A DNA stretch of 64,000 nt from Nonomuraea aurantiaca. Lineage in GTDB: Bacteria; Actinomycetota; Actinomycetes; Streptosporangiales; Streptosporangiaceae. Below the pieces are notes generated by a model. The model worked only from the letters and a program-made list of their open reading frames with translations, was not told where the DNA came from and searched no databases. Both the position numbers and the translations under genes were made by a program. Shown here piece by piece: positions 41,224 through 49,969 of this stretch; position 1 is the first letter of the stretch, and each line of letters opens with the position of its first letter. Location of the stretch: NCBI RefSeq assembly GCF_020215705.1, contig NZ_JAIWNB010000002.1, positions 372,001-436,000 on the forward strand, read 5' to 3'.

Positions 41224-42129
41224 ATGCTGAGACCCCTGGGGGTACTCGCCACCGTCGCCAGTCTCGCCGCCTGCACCCCGTCCGCCGACCTGCCGCCGGG
41301 CGGAGCGGCCGGAGCGGTGCCCGAGGCGACCGCGCCTGCGGACGGCGTGGCACCGGCGTCGACGCCGGCCCAGCCGGCTCCCCGGCCGACCCCTGGATCG
41401 GACGAGTGCCACGTGAGCGTGGTCAGGCCGGACGTCTCCGCGCTCAGGATCCGGACCTCGGCCGTCCGCCGTGGCTGTGTGGACCCGGCGCTGTTGCGCA
41501 TCCGAGTCAAGCGCGCCGTCCCCGGCGCCGATCCAGTGGTCAAGAGCGGCGCCACCAGGAAGGGCCGCATCGCCCTGCGACTTCCCTGCGCGCCGGGTAC
41601 GTACTACGCGGTCGCCACGGACTACCGGGGCGGCACGGCCAGGTCCAAGGCCGTACGGCTGACGTGCGTCACCCCCACCCGCGCAATGCGGGAGACGAAG
41701 GCGCCGACGGTTCCTGAGGGGAAGGCGTCCATCACGTCCGTCGGCACGGCACTGGAGAACGACGTCGTCCGGCTGACCAACGCCGAGCGGGCCAAGGGCG
41801 GCTGCCACCCCCTCAAGCACGACGCGCGGCTGCGCAAGGCCGCGTTCGGGCATTCAGCCGACATGGCGAAGAACGACTACTTCGACCATGACTCTCAGGA
41901 CGGCCGCGACATGGTCGACCGCATGCGCGCGACCGGCTTCACCGGCTCGGCCTGGGCCGAGAACATCGCCATGGGTCAGCGATCGGCGGCCGAGGTGGTC
42001 AAGACCTGGATGAACAGCGCCGGCCACCGGCAGAACATCATGAACTGCTCGTACACCCTCATCGGGGTGGGCGCGGTCAAGGACGCGCAGGGACAGGTCT
42101 ACTGGACGCAGGACTTCGCCGCCCGCTGA
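41224..42129 (+). CDS. CAP/SCP-domain lipoprotein
   Basis: A 301-residue lipoprotein. The signal MLRPLGVLATVASLAACTPS has a lipobox LAAC. After a Pro/Ala-rich stretch and a small Cys-containing region (~60-150), the C-terminal CAP domain starts at NDVVRLTNAERAKGGCHPLK and includes the active-site-like HSADMAKNDYFDHDSQDG, FTGSAWAENIAMG and MNSAGHRQNIMN motifs with the two conserved His and Glu residues. Bacterial CAP proteins are surface proteins of largely unknown action. GGAGG precedes the ATG at 41224, which fixes the start. Confidence 0.92.
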   Translation: MLRPLGVLATVASLAACTPSADLPPGGAAGAVPEATAPADGVAPASTPAQPAPRPTPGSDECHVSVVRPDVSALRIRTSAVRRGCVDPALLRIRVKRAVPGADPVVKSGATRKGRIALRLPCAPGTYYAVATDYRGGTARSKAVRLTCVTPTRAMRETKAPTVPEGKASITSVGTALENDVVRLTNAERAKGGCHPLKHDARLRKAAFGHSADMAKNDYFDHDSQDGRDMVDRMRATGFTGSAWAENIAMGQRSAAEVVKTWMNSAGHRQNIMNCSYTLIGVGAVKDAQGQVYWTQDFAAR

Positions 42130-42161
42130 CGCATGGGCGTTTCCAGGGTCGGACGGCGAGG

Positions 42162-42350
42162 TCATGGTGCGATCTCGGTGTCGTCGAAGCCGACGGCACC
42201 GAGGTCTTTGGGGATGCGCAGGCCGCGGCCCTTGGCGCCCAGGGTGATCACCGCTCGGCGCCCGGCGGTGACCAGGCCGACGTCTGCGATTCCTGGTACC
42301 TATTGTTGTATCTCGCGCCGATCGAGCATTTCGGTGACAAGGGTCGCCAT
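42162..42350 (-). pseudogene. 62-codon gene interrupted by an in-frame TAG
   Basis: From an ATG at 42350 preceded at a good distance by AGGAG, the frame reads MATLVTEMLDRREIQQ, then TAG, then VPGIADVGLVTAGRRAVI, TLGAKGRGLRIPKDLGA and VGFDDTEIAP before TGA. The two parts are in the same frame with no shift. It follows the small secreted-protein gene by 45 bases on the same strand. I do not recognise the protein. It may be a pseudogene through one base change, or the stop may be read through; the sequence cannot tell. Confidence 0.5.
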
Positions 42351-42395
42351 GGAATCTCCTGATACTCCTTTTGCGTCAGCCAGTATGGCTGGGCT

Positions 42396-42863
42396 TCAGT
42401 TGAGGATCTCGGTGCTTGCCCCGAAAACCATGCTGCCTCCCGACCCGCTGATGGTCCCTCCGGCAAGGTTGGTGGGGCCACCGGCGGGCTGGACGACCGT
42501 AGGCGAGGTGGAGAGCGGACTGGCCACCGATCTGCCGTTCTGGAGCAGTCGCGCGGAAACGAGCTGATGACGGACGACGCCTGTCCCGTCGATCTGGGCC
42601 TTGAGCTCGATCTTTCCGGTGAACGCGCCGGATGTTACTTGGAGCACATTGACCGCAGTGGGTCGGCTGGAGTCCAGCACGTTGACCGGCGGAGGGCTGA
42701 GAGGCGCGCACGTGGTCCCGATGACGGGAGCGCTGACGCAGATGTTCGCCAACGTTTTAATGGTGTGCGAGGGCGCGGCATGGGCGGCGGTGGCGGATCC
42801 GGCGAGAATCGTACCGGCGGCAGCGCCTGCGGCCAGGATTAACATCCGGCGCTTAATCGACAT
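42396..42863 (-). CDS. small secreted protein of unknown function
   Basis: A 155-residue protein with a Sec signal (MSIKRRMLILAAGAAAGTIL followed by AGSATAAHAAPS). The mature part is about 125 residues, with two cysteines in NICVSAPVIGTTCAPLSPPP, then beta-prone stretches (VNVLQVTSGAFTGKIELKAQ, VRHQLVSARLLQNGRSV) and a Gly/Ser-rich end. No known domain is recognised. AAGGA lies before the ATG at 42863; an upstream in-frame ATG at 42887 is less likely. It is probably a surface or extracellular protein. The amber-interrupted short gene follows it. Confidence 0.6.
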   Translation of the reverse strand: MSIKRRMLILAAGAAAGTILAGSATAAHAAPSHTIKTLANICVSAPVIGTTCAPLSPPPVNVLDSSRPTAVNVLQVTSGAFTGKIELKAQIDGTGVVRHQLVSARLLQNGRSVASPLSTSPTVVQPAGGPTNLAGGTISGSGGSMVFGASTEILN

Positions 42864-42994
42864 GACTTTTTCCTTTTCGATGGTCATGACTGGTTTGATG
42901 GACCAAACGATAGGAGCCGTGCCGGTAACGCTCCTGGCCGAAGTGCACACTTATTCCATGACCTGAATCACATTCGGTCGACGACGGCGCGGCT

Positions 42995-44272
42995 TCACCC
43001 GATTGCCTGGTAGGCGGTGGTCCAGAAGTCGCGGTGGAGGCGGGGCGTGTGGACGGAGTCCATCGCGCTCTGCGTCAGCAGGATGCCGACGAGGTCCTCG
43101 GCGGGGTCGGCGTACGCGGTGGTGCCGAGGCCGCCGTCCCAGCCGAACTGGCCCGGCGAGGCCAGGTCGCGGCGGTGGGTGCGGACCGCCATGCCGAAAC
43201 CGAAGCCGCCGTGCCGGCCGAAGTGGTCGCCGAAGGCGTCCTTCTCGGCCTTCTGCTCCGGCGTCAGGTGGTCCATCGTCATGAGCTCGACCGAGGCCCG
43301 GGAAAGGATCCGCTCGCCGTTCAAGGTCCCCTTGTTGAGCAGCATCCGGTAAAGCGCGTGGTAGTCCTCGACGGTCGACACCAGCCCGTCGCCGCCGGCC
43401 TGGAACACCGGCGGCCGGCTGTACTTCCCGCCGGCGGCCTCGTCCCACACCACCGGTTCGCCGGTCTCGGGGTTGTGCGCGTAGCTGGTGGCCAGCCGGT
43501 GGATCTGGTCGGCGGGTACGTGGAAGCCGGTGTCCTTCATGCCGAGCGGCCTGAACAGCCGCTCGCGCATGAACTCCTCCAGCGACTGCCCGGTCACCCT
43601 GCCGACGAGCACGCCGAGCACGTCGGACCCGACGTGGTATTGCCACAGCTCGCCCGGCTGACGCATCAGCGGCAGTGTCCCGAGCCGCCGGATCCACTCC
43701 TCGGGCCCGAAGTCCGGCGAGGTGGTGTCCAGGCCGAGCTCGCGGATCGCGGTCTGGATCGGGTACGTGTCCGGCGGCGCCAGCACGACCCCGAAGCCGA
43801 AGGTGAAGGTCAGCAGGTCGCGTACGGTGATCGGCCGGGCCGCGGGCACCGTCTCGTCCAGCGGGGCGTCGATCCGGGCGAGCACCTGGCGGTTCGCGAG
43901 CTCGGGCAGCCACTCGTCGACCGGGTCGTCCAGCCGCAGCCGGCATTCCTCGACGAGGATCATCACCGCCGTGGCCGTGACCGGCTTGGTCAGCGACGCC
44001 ATCCGGAAGAGCGTGTCCCGCCGCATCGGCTCGGCGCCTCCCGCGTGCATCGTGCCCATCGCCTCGATGTGCGTGTCGTCTCCGAGGCTGACCAGCGCGA
44101 CCAGGCCGGGGATCGCGCCGGACGCGAGGTGGCCGCTCAGCACCCCACGCATCCGTTGCAGCCCCGCCTTGGACAGCTGGGCGCGCTGGTGTTCTTCCCA
44201 GCGTCCCTGAGTCTCCCAAGCGCCCTTGCTCTGCCAGTTGCCCTTCATGTCCCAGCTGGCGATCTTTGACAT
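42995..44272 (-). CDS. serine hydrolase, class C beta-lactamase fold
   Basis: A 425-residue cytoplasmic protein of the beta-lactamase/EstB superfamily. The catalytic SxxK is in FRMASLTKPVTATAVMILVE, and the second motif Tyr is in QPGELWQYHVGSDVLGVLVG. The late HGGFGFGMAVRT and GWDGGLGTTAYADPAEDLVG parts replace the KTG box. The first 30 residues are unusual: W at 7, 13, 19 and 25 in hexapeptide repeats (WDMKGN, WQSKGA, WETQGR, WEEHQR). AAAGGAC precedes the ATG at 44272. It lacks a signal peptide and probably acts as an esterase or peptidase. Confidence 0.88.
   Translation of the reverse strand: MSKIASWDMKGNWQSKGAWETQGRWEEHQRAQLSKAGLQRMRGVLSGHLASGAIPGLVALVSLGDDTHIEAMGTMHAGGAEPMRRDTLFRMASLTKPVTATAVMILVEECRLRLDDPVDEWLPELANRQVLARIDAPLDETVPAARPITVRDLLTFTFGFGVVLAPPDTYPIQTAIRELGLDTTSPDFGPEEWIRRLGTLPLMRQPGELWQYHVGSDVLGVLVGRVTGQSLEEFMRERLFRPLGMKDTGFHVPADQIHRLATSYAHNPETGEPVVWDEAAGGKYSRPPVFQAGGDGLVSTVEDYHALYRMLLNKGTLNGERILSRASVELMTMDHLTPEQKAEKDAFGDHFGRHGGFGFGMAVRTHRRDLASPGQFGWDGGLGTTAYADPAEDLVGILLTQSAMDSVHTPRLHRDFWTTAYQAIG
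44183..44254 (-). repeat. degenerate 18-bp repeats coding Trp hexapeptides
   Basis: Four in-frame units encode WDMKGN, WQSKGA, WETQGR and WEEHQR at the N-terminus of the serine hydrolase. They are conserved in spacing rather than in base sequence. Confidence 0.6.
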
Positions 44273-44389
44273 GTTTCAACGTCCTTTCGGGTATGTGTTC
44301 TTGCGCTGCGCACGCGGCACTCAGTCCGATGCGGGTTGCTCTACTGGTCTTGCCGGGCGCTGCCGCATGCCTGGCCACGGCCATGGCGT

Positions 44390-44757
44390 TCAGGCCCCGG
44401 CCGGCGCCGTCCATTCGACGAGCCGGACGACGATGCCGTTGGGGTCGGTCACCTCGAACAGCCGCTCCGCCCACGGTTCCTTGCGCAGCGGCTCGCTGAC
44501 GGCGGCCCCTCCCGCACGAGCCTGTCGTGCTCGGCGGTGACGTCGGTGACGGTGAAGGTCACCACGACCCCGGTCGCGGGCCGCTCTCCGGCTTGTCGCA
44601 GCTGCAGCACGATCTCGGCGACGGCGTCCGGTCGGACGAGACAGGCATATGCCCCATTCGCCACCGACTCGTGAAAGCCCAGGTGGGTGGTGAAGAAGGC
44701 ACTGGACGCCGCCACGTCGTCGACGCTCAGCGTCACCGCGGAAGCGATGATGTTCAC
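44390..44757 (-). pseudogene. VOC/glyoxalase family protein with a frameshift
   Basis: The start MNIIASAVTLSVDDVAASSA, FFTTHLGFHESV and VVVTFTVTDVTAEHDRLVRE are the first part of a vicinal-oxygen-chelate (glyoxalase/bleomycin-resistance) protein. Near 44505-44508, in a G run, one base is missing: the first frame then gives PPSASRCARNRGRS, while the other frame continues correctly as EPLRKEPWAERLFEVTDPNG then IVVRLVEWTAPAGA and a stop. The gene is divergent from a LysR gene that is also frameshifted. The shift may be a true mutation or a base-calling error in the homopolymer. Confidence 0.8.
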
Positions 44758-44847
44758 CGCATCAGCGTGCCGCCAGGCCGCCCGAGACGACAACGCCGGA
44801 TCCGGTACCGTGCCTTAACCTCTCACTAAACAACGAACGGGGGCCGC

Positions 44848-45731
44848 GTGGAACTTCGCGACATAGAGATATTCCTGACTCTCTGCGAAGAGCTGCACTT
44901 CGGCCGCACGGCGGAACGGCTGCACGTGACCCCGGCGCGCGTGAGCCAGGCGATCAAGAAGCAGGAACGCCGCGTCGGCGCCGCCCTGTTCGAACGCGAC
45001 AATCGCCGCGTGGCGCTGACCCCATCGGACAGCAGCTCTTCGATGACCTCAAGCCGATGTACCGCGGGCTGCTCGACGGCATCGAACGCGCCGCCCTGAC
45101 CGCCCGCGGCAAGTCGAACGTGCTGTGCCTGGGCATGGTCAACGAAAACCCCCAGGACCTGCGCCCACTGTTCGACGCCTTCAAGAGCCGCCACCCCGAA
45201 TGCGACCTCCAGCTCCGCTACGCCGGCTTCGCCGATCCCTTCAGGCTGCTGCGCTCCGGAGACATCGACCTGCTGATCGCCTGGTTACCCGTCAGGGAGA
45301 GCGACCTCACCGTAGGCCCCGTCGTCTGCACCGAACCGGTCGTGCTCGTGGTCGGCCCCGGCCACCGGCTGGCCGACCGGGAATCGGTGTCGTACGAAGA
45401 CCTCGGGGACGAGATCGTCTTCGGCGGAGCCCGGCCGGACTACTGGCGCAACTGGCTCGTCCCCACCCACACCCCCAGCGGACGTCCGATTCGGATCGGC
45501 CCCATCGTCACCACCTCTGCCGAGATGATCCCCCTGGTCTCGAACGGCGAGGCCGTCTCACCGTGTTTCGCACACTCCATCCGCTATTACGCCCGGCCCG
45601 ACCACATCTACGTGCCCATCCGCGACTCTCCCCTGGCCCACTGGGCGCTCATCTGGCGCACCGCCACCGAGACCACCCTGATCCGGGACTTCGCCGAGAC
45701 CGCCCGTGACATCGGCCCCATCGCCCTCTGA
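44848..45731 (+). pseudogene. LysR-family regulator with a frameshift
   Basis: Residues 1-58 read MELRDIEIFLTLCEELHFGR, TAERLHVTPARVSQAIKKQE and FERDNRRVALTP, the LysR helix-turn-helix. At about 45019-45024 one base is missing in a C run; the correct continuation, IGQQLFDDLKPMYRGLLDGI, is in the next frame, which carries the effector domain to 45731 (NVLCLGMVNENPQDLRPLFD, RSGDIDLLIAWLPVRE). Joined, it would be a normal ~294-residue LysR protein. It is divergent from the VOC gene and was probably its regulator. Confidence 0.82.
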
Positions 45732-45760
45732 ACCCCGTACGCGCCGCCGTTGGGTCGCAG

Positions 45761-46873
45761 TTACCGGTGGATGATCCGGTGGTCCGGAGAGTCGAGCCAC
45801 ATATGCTGACCGTCAGGGGTGACGGTCATTCCGAACCGGCCTTTGTGCGGGCTGCCCCACGAGACCCAACGGAGATAGGCGGCCTCCAGGGCATCCCAGA
45901 GATTACGCGGTCCGCGCTGTAGCACTGCGATGCCTTTGTAATCGGGGGCATAGTGAACCTGGGCGTCGGAATCATCCGACCACAGCGACAGGTGAAATTC
46001 CCCGCCCTCTTGGTTTTCGTGCGTGCCGTACACATCCGGCAGCATTCCCGCGATGGCGACGACTTCCGCTCCGGCGGATGAGCGCACCACCCTGCGGGGG
46101 TCGAGATAGGTCGTCGACTTTCGATAGACATCCTCAATCCGGGTGCGGCGCCGGCGCTGTGCGCGCAGCAGCATGAAATCCACCCCGCTGTGAAACCTTC
46201 CCACGGCGGTGCCGTCTCCGACGACGACCAGCTTGACCAGATGCCCGCCTTCCCAGCGGGGCATCCAGGGGGCCACGATCACCCCGCCGGGCCGGGTCTG
46301 TTCCACCCAGGCATGAGGCACCTCGCGCACCCCGCAGGTGACATGGACGCGATCGTAGGGGGCTCCTTCGGGGCACCCTTCCGCGCCGTCGCCCAGAATC
46401 AGCCGGGGCACGAATCCGGCCTTCTTCAACTGCTCGGTGGCTGTGGTGAGGAGGGTCTGATCGATCTCCATGCTGGTCACGTTCTCGTCGCCGAGGCGAC
46501 TCGCCAGCAGTCCCGCCGTCCATCCCGTACCCGTGCCGATCTCCAGGACCTCATCCCCGTCGTAGGGGTCGAGCAACCGCAGCCCCGCCGCGACCACGCC
46601 GGGTGCGGAGGCCGAGGACGTGTAGTCGCCCAGCCCTTGGTCAAGATCGGTGGCGCCGTCGTCCATCTGCGTGACGATCGCCATGTTGGAGTATGCGACA
46701 TCCAGCCATGTCTCGGGATCGGCCGTACGGTCGATGAGAAAGCCGGGACCGTCGTCAGGATCGCACCAGGCCCGGTCTGGGATGAACAGATGGCGCGGCA
46801 CGGGCTTCGGTTTCTCGACCGGTTTCTGGGAGGGTTTATCGCCCTGATGCACAGGGCATTGGTGCCTGTTCAC
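45761..46873 (-). CDS. PCMT-like methyltransferase
   Basis: A 370-residue SAM-dependent protein related to protein-L-isoaspartate O-methyltransferases. The SAM loop is DEVLEIGTGTGWTAGLLASR and the following acid is in NVTSMEIDQTLLTTATEQL; PRHLFIPDRAWCDPDDGPG is the start of the family. Residues ~230-370 are a further domain (RRTRIEDVYRKSTTYLDPRR and LWDALEAAYLRWVSWGSPHK). Similar actinomycete proteins occur with lanthipeptide systems, but no precursor or lanthionine enzyme is seen here. The N-terminus before PRHLF is short, so the true start may differ. Confidence 0.8.
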   Translation of the reverse strand: MNRHQCPVHQGDKPSQKPVEKPKPVPRHLFIPDRAWCDPDDGPGFLIDRTADPETWLDVAYSNMAIVTQMDDGATDLDQGLGDYTSSASAPGVVAAGLRLLDPYDGDEVLEIGTGTGWTAGLLASRLGDENVTSMEIDQTLLTTATEQLKKAGFVPRLILGDGAEGCPEGAPYDRVHVTCGVREVPHAWVEQTRPGGVIVAPWMPRWEGGHLVKLVVVGDGTAVGRFHSGVDFMLLRAQRRRRTRIEDVYRKSTTYLDPRRVVRSSAGAEVVAIAGMLPDVYGTHENQEGGEFHLSLWSDDSDAQVHYAPDYKGIAVLQRGPRNLWDALEAAYLRWVSWGSPHKGRFGMTVTPDGQHMWLDSPDHRIIHR

Positions 46874-46936
46874 GCGGTCTTCGACCGGGTGTTGTGTAGT
46901 GGTCGAGGACCTGCGCGGTCGCGGGTCAGTGGTCGA

Positions 46937-48013
46937 TCAGTGCGCAGTGCGCGTGCCCTGAGATCCGCCCGCCTGCAACCGCGCTCCAGCCGCACTCGGG
47001 CAGGGCGGCGTACTGAATTCCACGCCGTCCAGGAAGTTGCCGAACGCCGGGCTGCCACCCGCGGCCGACACCGACGCGAAGGCGAATCGTGTGGTGGTCT
47101 GGCCCGCAGGTACGACGTACACCCCCGTGTAGTAGCCCCAGGCGATGTTGTCGTCGGAGATGTCCGGAGAGGAGGCCCCGGTGGGAGTCTGCGCCACGGT
47201 CGCGCCTGGTGCGCCGATGAGCACCCGCATCACGTCGGTGCCCAGGCGGCCTCGGTGATAGAGACGCCAGGTCATCGGTGTTCCCGGAACGGTGGGCAGG
47301 TCCTGGTAGAGCGTGGAGGCCTGGTTGGCGTTGAGTTCGGCGAACTGCCGGCCGTCGGCTGAGGGCACTCCGCTCGCGCCGCCCCGCCAGAACTCCAGCT
47401 TGTTGTCGGTCGCGGTGGTGTGCCAGCCGACGCTCGGGTTGGTGGAGGCGTCAGGGATGTTCCAGTCGGCTACGGCCACCGGCGGCGTCTCGAAGCTGCC
47501 GTTGGTCAGAGTGACGGGTTTCCAGGGGCAGGGGACGGTGACGGTGACCGTGGCGGGGGTGTAGATCACGTTGCCACCGGAGATATTCGCGGTGCCGTTG
47601 CCGGGTGTGGAGACGCTGCTGATCGTCGGTGCGGTCCCGATGTCGTTGGCCAGGACGGGCACACTGACGGCTGCGCCCATCGTGGTGGTGGCGGTGTCGG
47701 CGACGGCGTTGGTGGGCGAGATGGACCGCCCGCTGACGATGTGGATCGGGGGAGCGGGCGTGTTATTACCCAGCTGACCCGGAGCCGCGATGACGCTGCT
47801 GATCCCGGTCGGCCGGATGGTCATGCTGCCGCCGACGGTGCCCTGCCTGGCCCGGAAGACAATGACCTTCGGGGATGGGTCGGTCTTGATGCCCACCGAG
47901 GTGATGTGCAGGCTGTTGCCGCTGATGGTGCCGGTCCCCGACTGGCTGACGACATCGCCGTGTCCTTGCGGCATCGACGCGATCCCCGGTGCGGGTTGTT
48001 GAATGGCGATCAC
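46937..48013 (-). CDS. surface-type protein with a cadherin-like domain, probably 5'-truncated
   Basis: A frame of 358 residues. No signal peptide is present at the GTG at 48013; the N-terminus ([20 protein letters not shown]) begins inside what looks like a mature repeat region. Residues ~95-155 show a cadherin-like segment ([20 protein letters not shown], then [18 protein letters not shown]). Residues ~165-345 form a carbohydrate-binding or DUF642-like module ([52 protein letters not shown]). The lack of an export signal implies a gene fragment or an unannotated start. It is divergent from the gene at 48038, with only 24 bases between. Confidence 0.55.
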   Translation of the reverse strand: MIAIQQPAPGIASMPQGHGDVVSQSGTGTISGNSLHITSVGIKTDPSPKVIVFRARQGTVGGSMTIRPTGISSVIAAPGQLGNNTPAPPIHIVSGRSISPTNAVADTATTTMGAAVSVPVLANDIGTAPTISSVSTPGNGTANISGGNVIYTPATVTVTVPCPWKPVTLTNGSFETPPVAVADWNIPDASTNPSVGWHTTATDNKLEFWRGGASGVPSADGRQFAELNANQASTLYQDLPTVPGTPMTWRLYHRGRLGTDVMRVLIGAPGATVAQTPTGASSPDISDDNIAWGYYTGVYVVPAGQTTTRFAFASVSAAGGSPAFGNFLDGVEFSTPPCPSAAGARLQAGGSQGTRTAH

Positions 48014-48037
48014 CCGACGAGCGTTCTGGAGGATGGC

Positions 48038-48508
48038 ATGGTGTTGATCGAGGCAGCTCCAGAGGCGTTACCGAAACAGCGAAGCAGGTGGCCGTTCTTC
48101 GTGTGCCTGGCGCTTCTCGCCTCCGTCGTCGCCTACGTCCTGGTGTTCGAGGTCCCGGAGCGGCGCAACGACGAGAAGCTGGCCCGGCTGGAGGAGCGGG
48201 TGAGCATGCTCCCGCTCCCGCCCGACACCGAGCAAGGTGATCCCAGCGTGCAGGGCACGGTGGGTATTCAGTCGGGCAACAGCAATCATTGCGACTATCT
48301 GGTCCGCATGTCGCTGCTCACCAAGCTGCCGGACGCCGAGATCACGCGCTACTACGAGTCCGCCGCGGTCGAGGGTGTCGAGGGTCGTGAGCTCTCCGGC
48401 ACCGTGTACGTCAACCCGAGCGGATCATGGCGAGACGGGTACAAGGGCGTCATCGTGGAGTTCTTCGACGGCTATCACGAAGCCGGGTTCGACATGCGCT
48501 GCCACTGA
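48038..48508 (+). CDS. single-helix membrane protein of unknown function
   Basis: A 156-residue protein. The N-terminus [20 protein letters not shown] is followed by one helix ([17 protein letters not shown]), after which about 115 residues lie outside, starting [20 protein letters not shown]. Two cysteines, in [10 protein letters not shown] and the terminal GFDMRCH, could form a disulfide. No known domain is recognised. GGAGG lies before the ATG at 48038. It converges on the AlkB-like gene. Confidence 0.6.
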   Translation: MVLIEAAPEALPKQRSRWPFFVCLALLASVVAYVLVFEVPERRNDEKLARLEERVSMLPLPPDTEQGDPSVQGTVGIQSGNSNHCDYLVRMSLLTKLPDAEITRYYESAAVEGVEGRELSGTVYVNPSGSWRDGYKGVIVEFFDGYHEAGFDMRCH

Positions 48509-48548
48509 CGGAAGCACCCGGATACTGACGGGCTACGGCGGGAAAGTG

Positions 48549-49187
48549 TCATAGACCGGTCACCCGCATGGTGATGTTGAGGCGGCCCGAGGTCAGGCCG
48601 GTGGCGGGGTCTCCGGTGCCTGGGTAGACCTTGGGCACGCCATGGTAGGCGAAGCGCGAGGGGCCGCCGAAGACGAACAGGTCGCCGCTGCCGAGCCGCA
48701 CGTCGGTGTAGGGCCTGCCGCGCGTCTCCGTGTTGCCGAAGCGGAACAGGCAGTCGTCGCCGATGCTCAACGACACCACCGGGGCGGCGGATCGTTCGTC
48801 CTTGTCCTGGTGCATGCCCATTCTGGCCTGGTCGTCGTAGAAGTTGATCAGTGCCGTGTCGGGGGTGTAGTCGTCGCCGGGTTCGCCGTACGCCGCTGTG
48901 AAGGCGCGGCGGCCCAGGTCGACCATCCAGGAGGGGAAGTCGGCTACCTGCCGGCCGTTCACGTCGCCCGCGACACGCGTGTACTTGTAGGGCTGCCAGT
49001 GCCAGCCGACGCACACCGTCTGGACCGACATGACGCCGCCTCGGGGCAGTACGGTGTGCCGGATCGGGACCGGGCCCGCCGCCCACTCCCGGCACGCCTG
49101 TACCAGATGGCGCTGCTCGTCGAGCGTCAGCCAGCCGGGTGCGTGCACGGCGCCCGGAGCGATCTCTCGTGTCGGGAGCGGGATCAT
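48549..49187 (-). CDS. alkB: AlkB-like 2-oxoglutarate/Fe(II) dioxygenase
   Basis: A 212-residue DNA-repair-type dioxygenase. The iron ligands are H126 and D128 (ARMGMHQDKDE) and H182 (RFAYHGVPKV); R202 or R208 in GRLNITMRV would bind 2-oxoglutarate. LINFYDDQARMGMH is the conserved AlkB strand before the HxD motif. AlkB removes methyl groups from N1-methyladenine or N3-methylcytosine. The ATG at 49187 overlaps the stop of the Ada-like gene (ATGA), making it the fourth gene of the alkylation operon. Confidence 0.92.
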   Translation of the reverse strand: MIPLPTREIAPGAVHAPGWLTLDEQRHLVQACREWAAGPVPIRHTVLPRGGVMSVQTVCVGWHWQPYKYTRVAGDVNGRQVADFPSWMVDLGRRAFTAAYGEPGDDYTPDTALINFYDDQARMGMHQDKDERSAAPVVSLSIGDDCLFRFGNTETRGRPYTDVRLGSGDLFVFGGPSRFAYHGVPKVYPGTGDPATGLTSGRLNITMRVTGL

Positions 49188-49969
49188 GCCGGGTCCCGGT
49201 GGATCAGGTTGCGGCTGATTCGCCAGGTGGTGCCGTCGATGTCCGCTCCGCGCATGCCCTCCAGTGTTCCAGGCGGGGCCAGGGCGACGGCTTGCGCGGT
49301 GGAGGCGAAGCCGAACGTACGGGCGGGGTCCCAGTCGGTGCTCTGCCGGAGGCGCTCGCTCATCCGGGCCCAGCCCAGCGGCGCCCCCGCCACCACCCAG
49401 GCGTCCGGCGGGCCCGTCACGAACCGCCTGGCCTGCCGGAGCCACGACGCCGCCTCCTCCGGCCAGTCGACCGTCGCCAGCACGGTCCCTTCCCACGGGC
49501 TGTCCATTTGTGCGCCGCTTTCCCACGGGCTGCCTGCCTGCGGGCCGCTTTCCCACGCGTCGGCGAACGCCTTCGCGGAGCGGGCGGCGTCGCGGCCGTG
49601 GCCGATCACCACGGCCGTCACGCGCGGCCGGGCCGCGGCCAGCAGGCCGAGCAGACCGGCCAGCTCAGCCGCCGTATGCCCAGCCATCGCCCGCTCGGCC
49701 GCAGTCGGTCCGGTCGCCGCCTGTTCGGTTTTCCAGATCTGGTACGCCTGCGGCAAACAGACCGCGCACGGCCGGTACCCCGCCGCGATGGCCGTCACCT
49801 CGTCCGCGAAGAACACCCGCTCCCGCACGTACCCCCCACGCGAGATGGCCCGCAGGGCCGACGGGCAGTCCAGCCGCCCGTACAGCCGCGCCCGCCGATG
49901 CCCGCCCAGTGTCCCGGGCAGCACGCTGACATACGGCCAGCCGTCGGCCCCGATCAGCGTGTACGTCAC
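49184..49969 (-). CDS. Ada-type metal-binding domain protein
   Basis: A 261-residue protein. The N-terminal ~75 residues match the Ada zinc domain: GRLDCPSALRAISRGGYVRE, RVFFADEVTAIAAGYRPCAV and CLPQAYQIWK. Only three of the usual four cysteines are seen (LDC and PCAVC), so the Zn or phosphotriester-accepting site is altered. Residues ~90-261 have no recognised domain and include a 10-residue repeat (WESGPQAGSP / WESGAQMDSP). No AraC HTH or Ogt-type catalytic domain follows, unlike E. coli Ada. The GTG at 49969 overlaps the upstream gene stop (GTGA). Confidence 0.78.
   Translation of the reverse strand: MTYTLIGADGWPYVSVLPGTLGGHRRARLYGRLDCPSALRAISRGGYVRERVFFADEVTAIAAGYRPCAVCLPQAYQIWKTEQAATGPTAAERAMAGHTAAELAGLLGLLAAARPRVTAVVIGHGRDAARSAKAFADAWESGPQAGSPWESGAQMDSPWEGTVLATVDWPEEAASWLRQARRFVTGPPDAWVVAGAPLGWARMSERLRQSTDWDPARTFGFASTAQAVALAPPGTLEGMRGADIDGTTWRISRNLIHRDPA
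49491..49550 (-). repeat. 30-bp tandem repeat (2 full copies) in the Ada-like gene
   Basis: Two 30-base units, each beginning TCCCACGGGCTG and ending GCCGCTT, encode ten-residue repeats (WESGAQMDSP / WESGPQAGSP). A partial third unit follows at 49551. Confidence 0.7.

Noticed and set aside
42162..42293. Fragment first read as a LacI-type regulator end (GLRIPKDLGAVGFDDTE)
   Set aside because: It is in frame with an upstream start and ribosome site 19 codons earlier, so it is better explained as one short gene with a TAG.
45761..46873. Possible lanthipeptide maturation cluster around the PCMT-like methyltransferase
   Set aside because: No precursor peptide, dehydratase or cyclase gene is found on either side.
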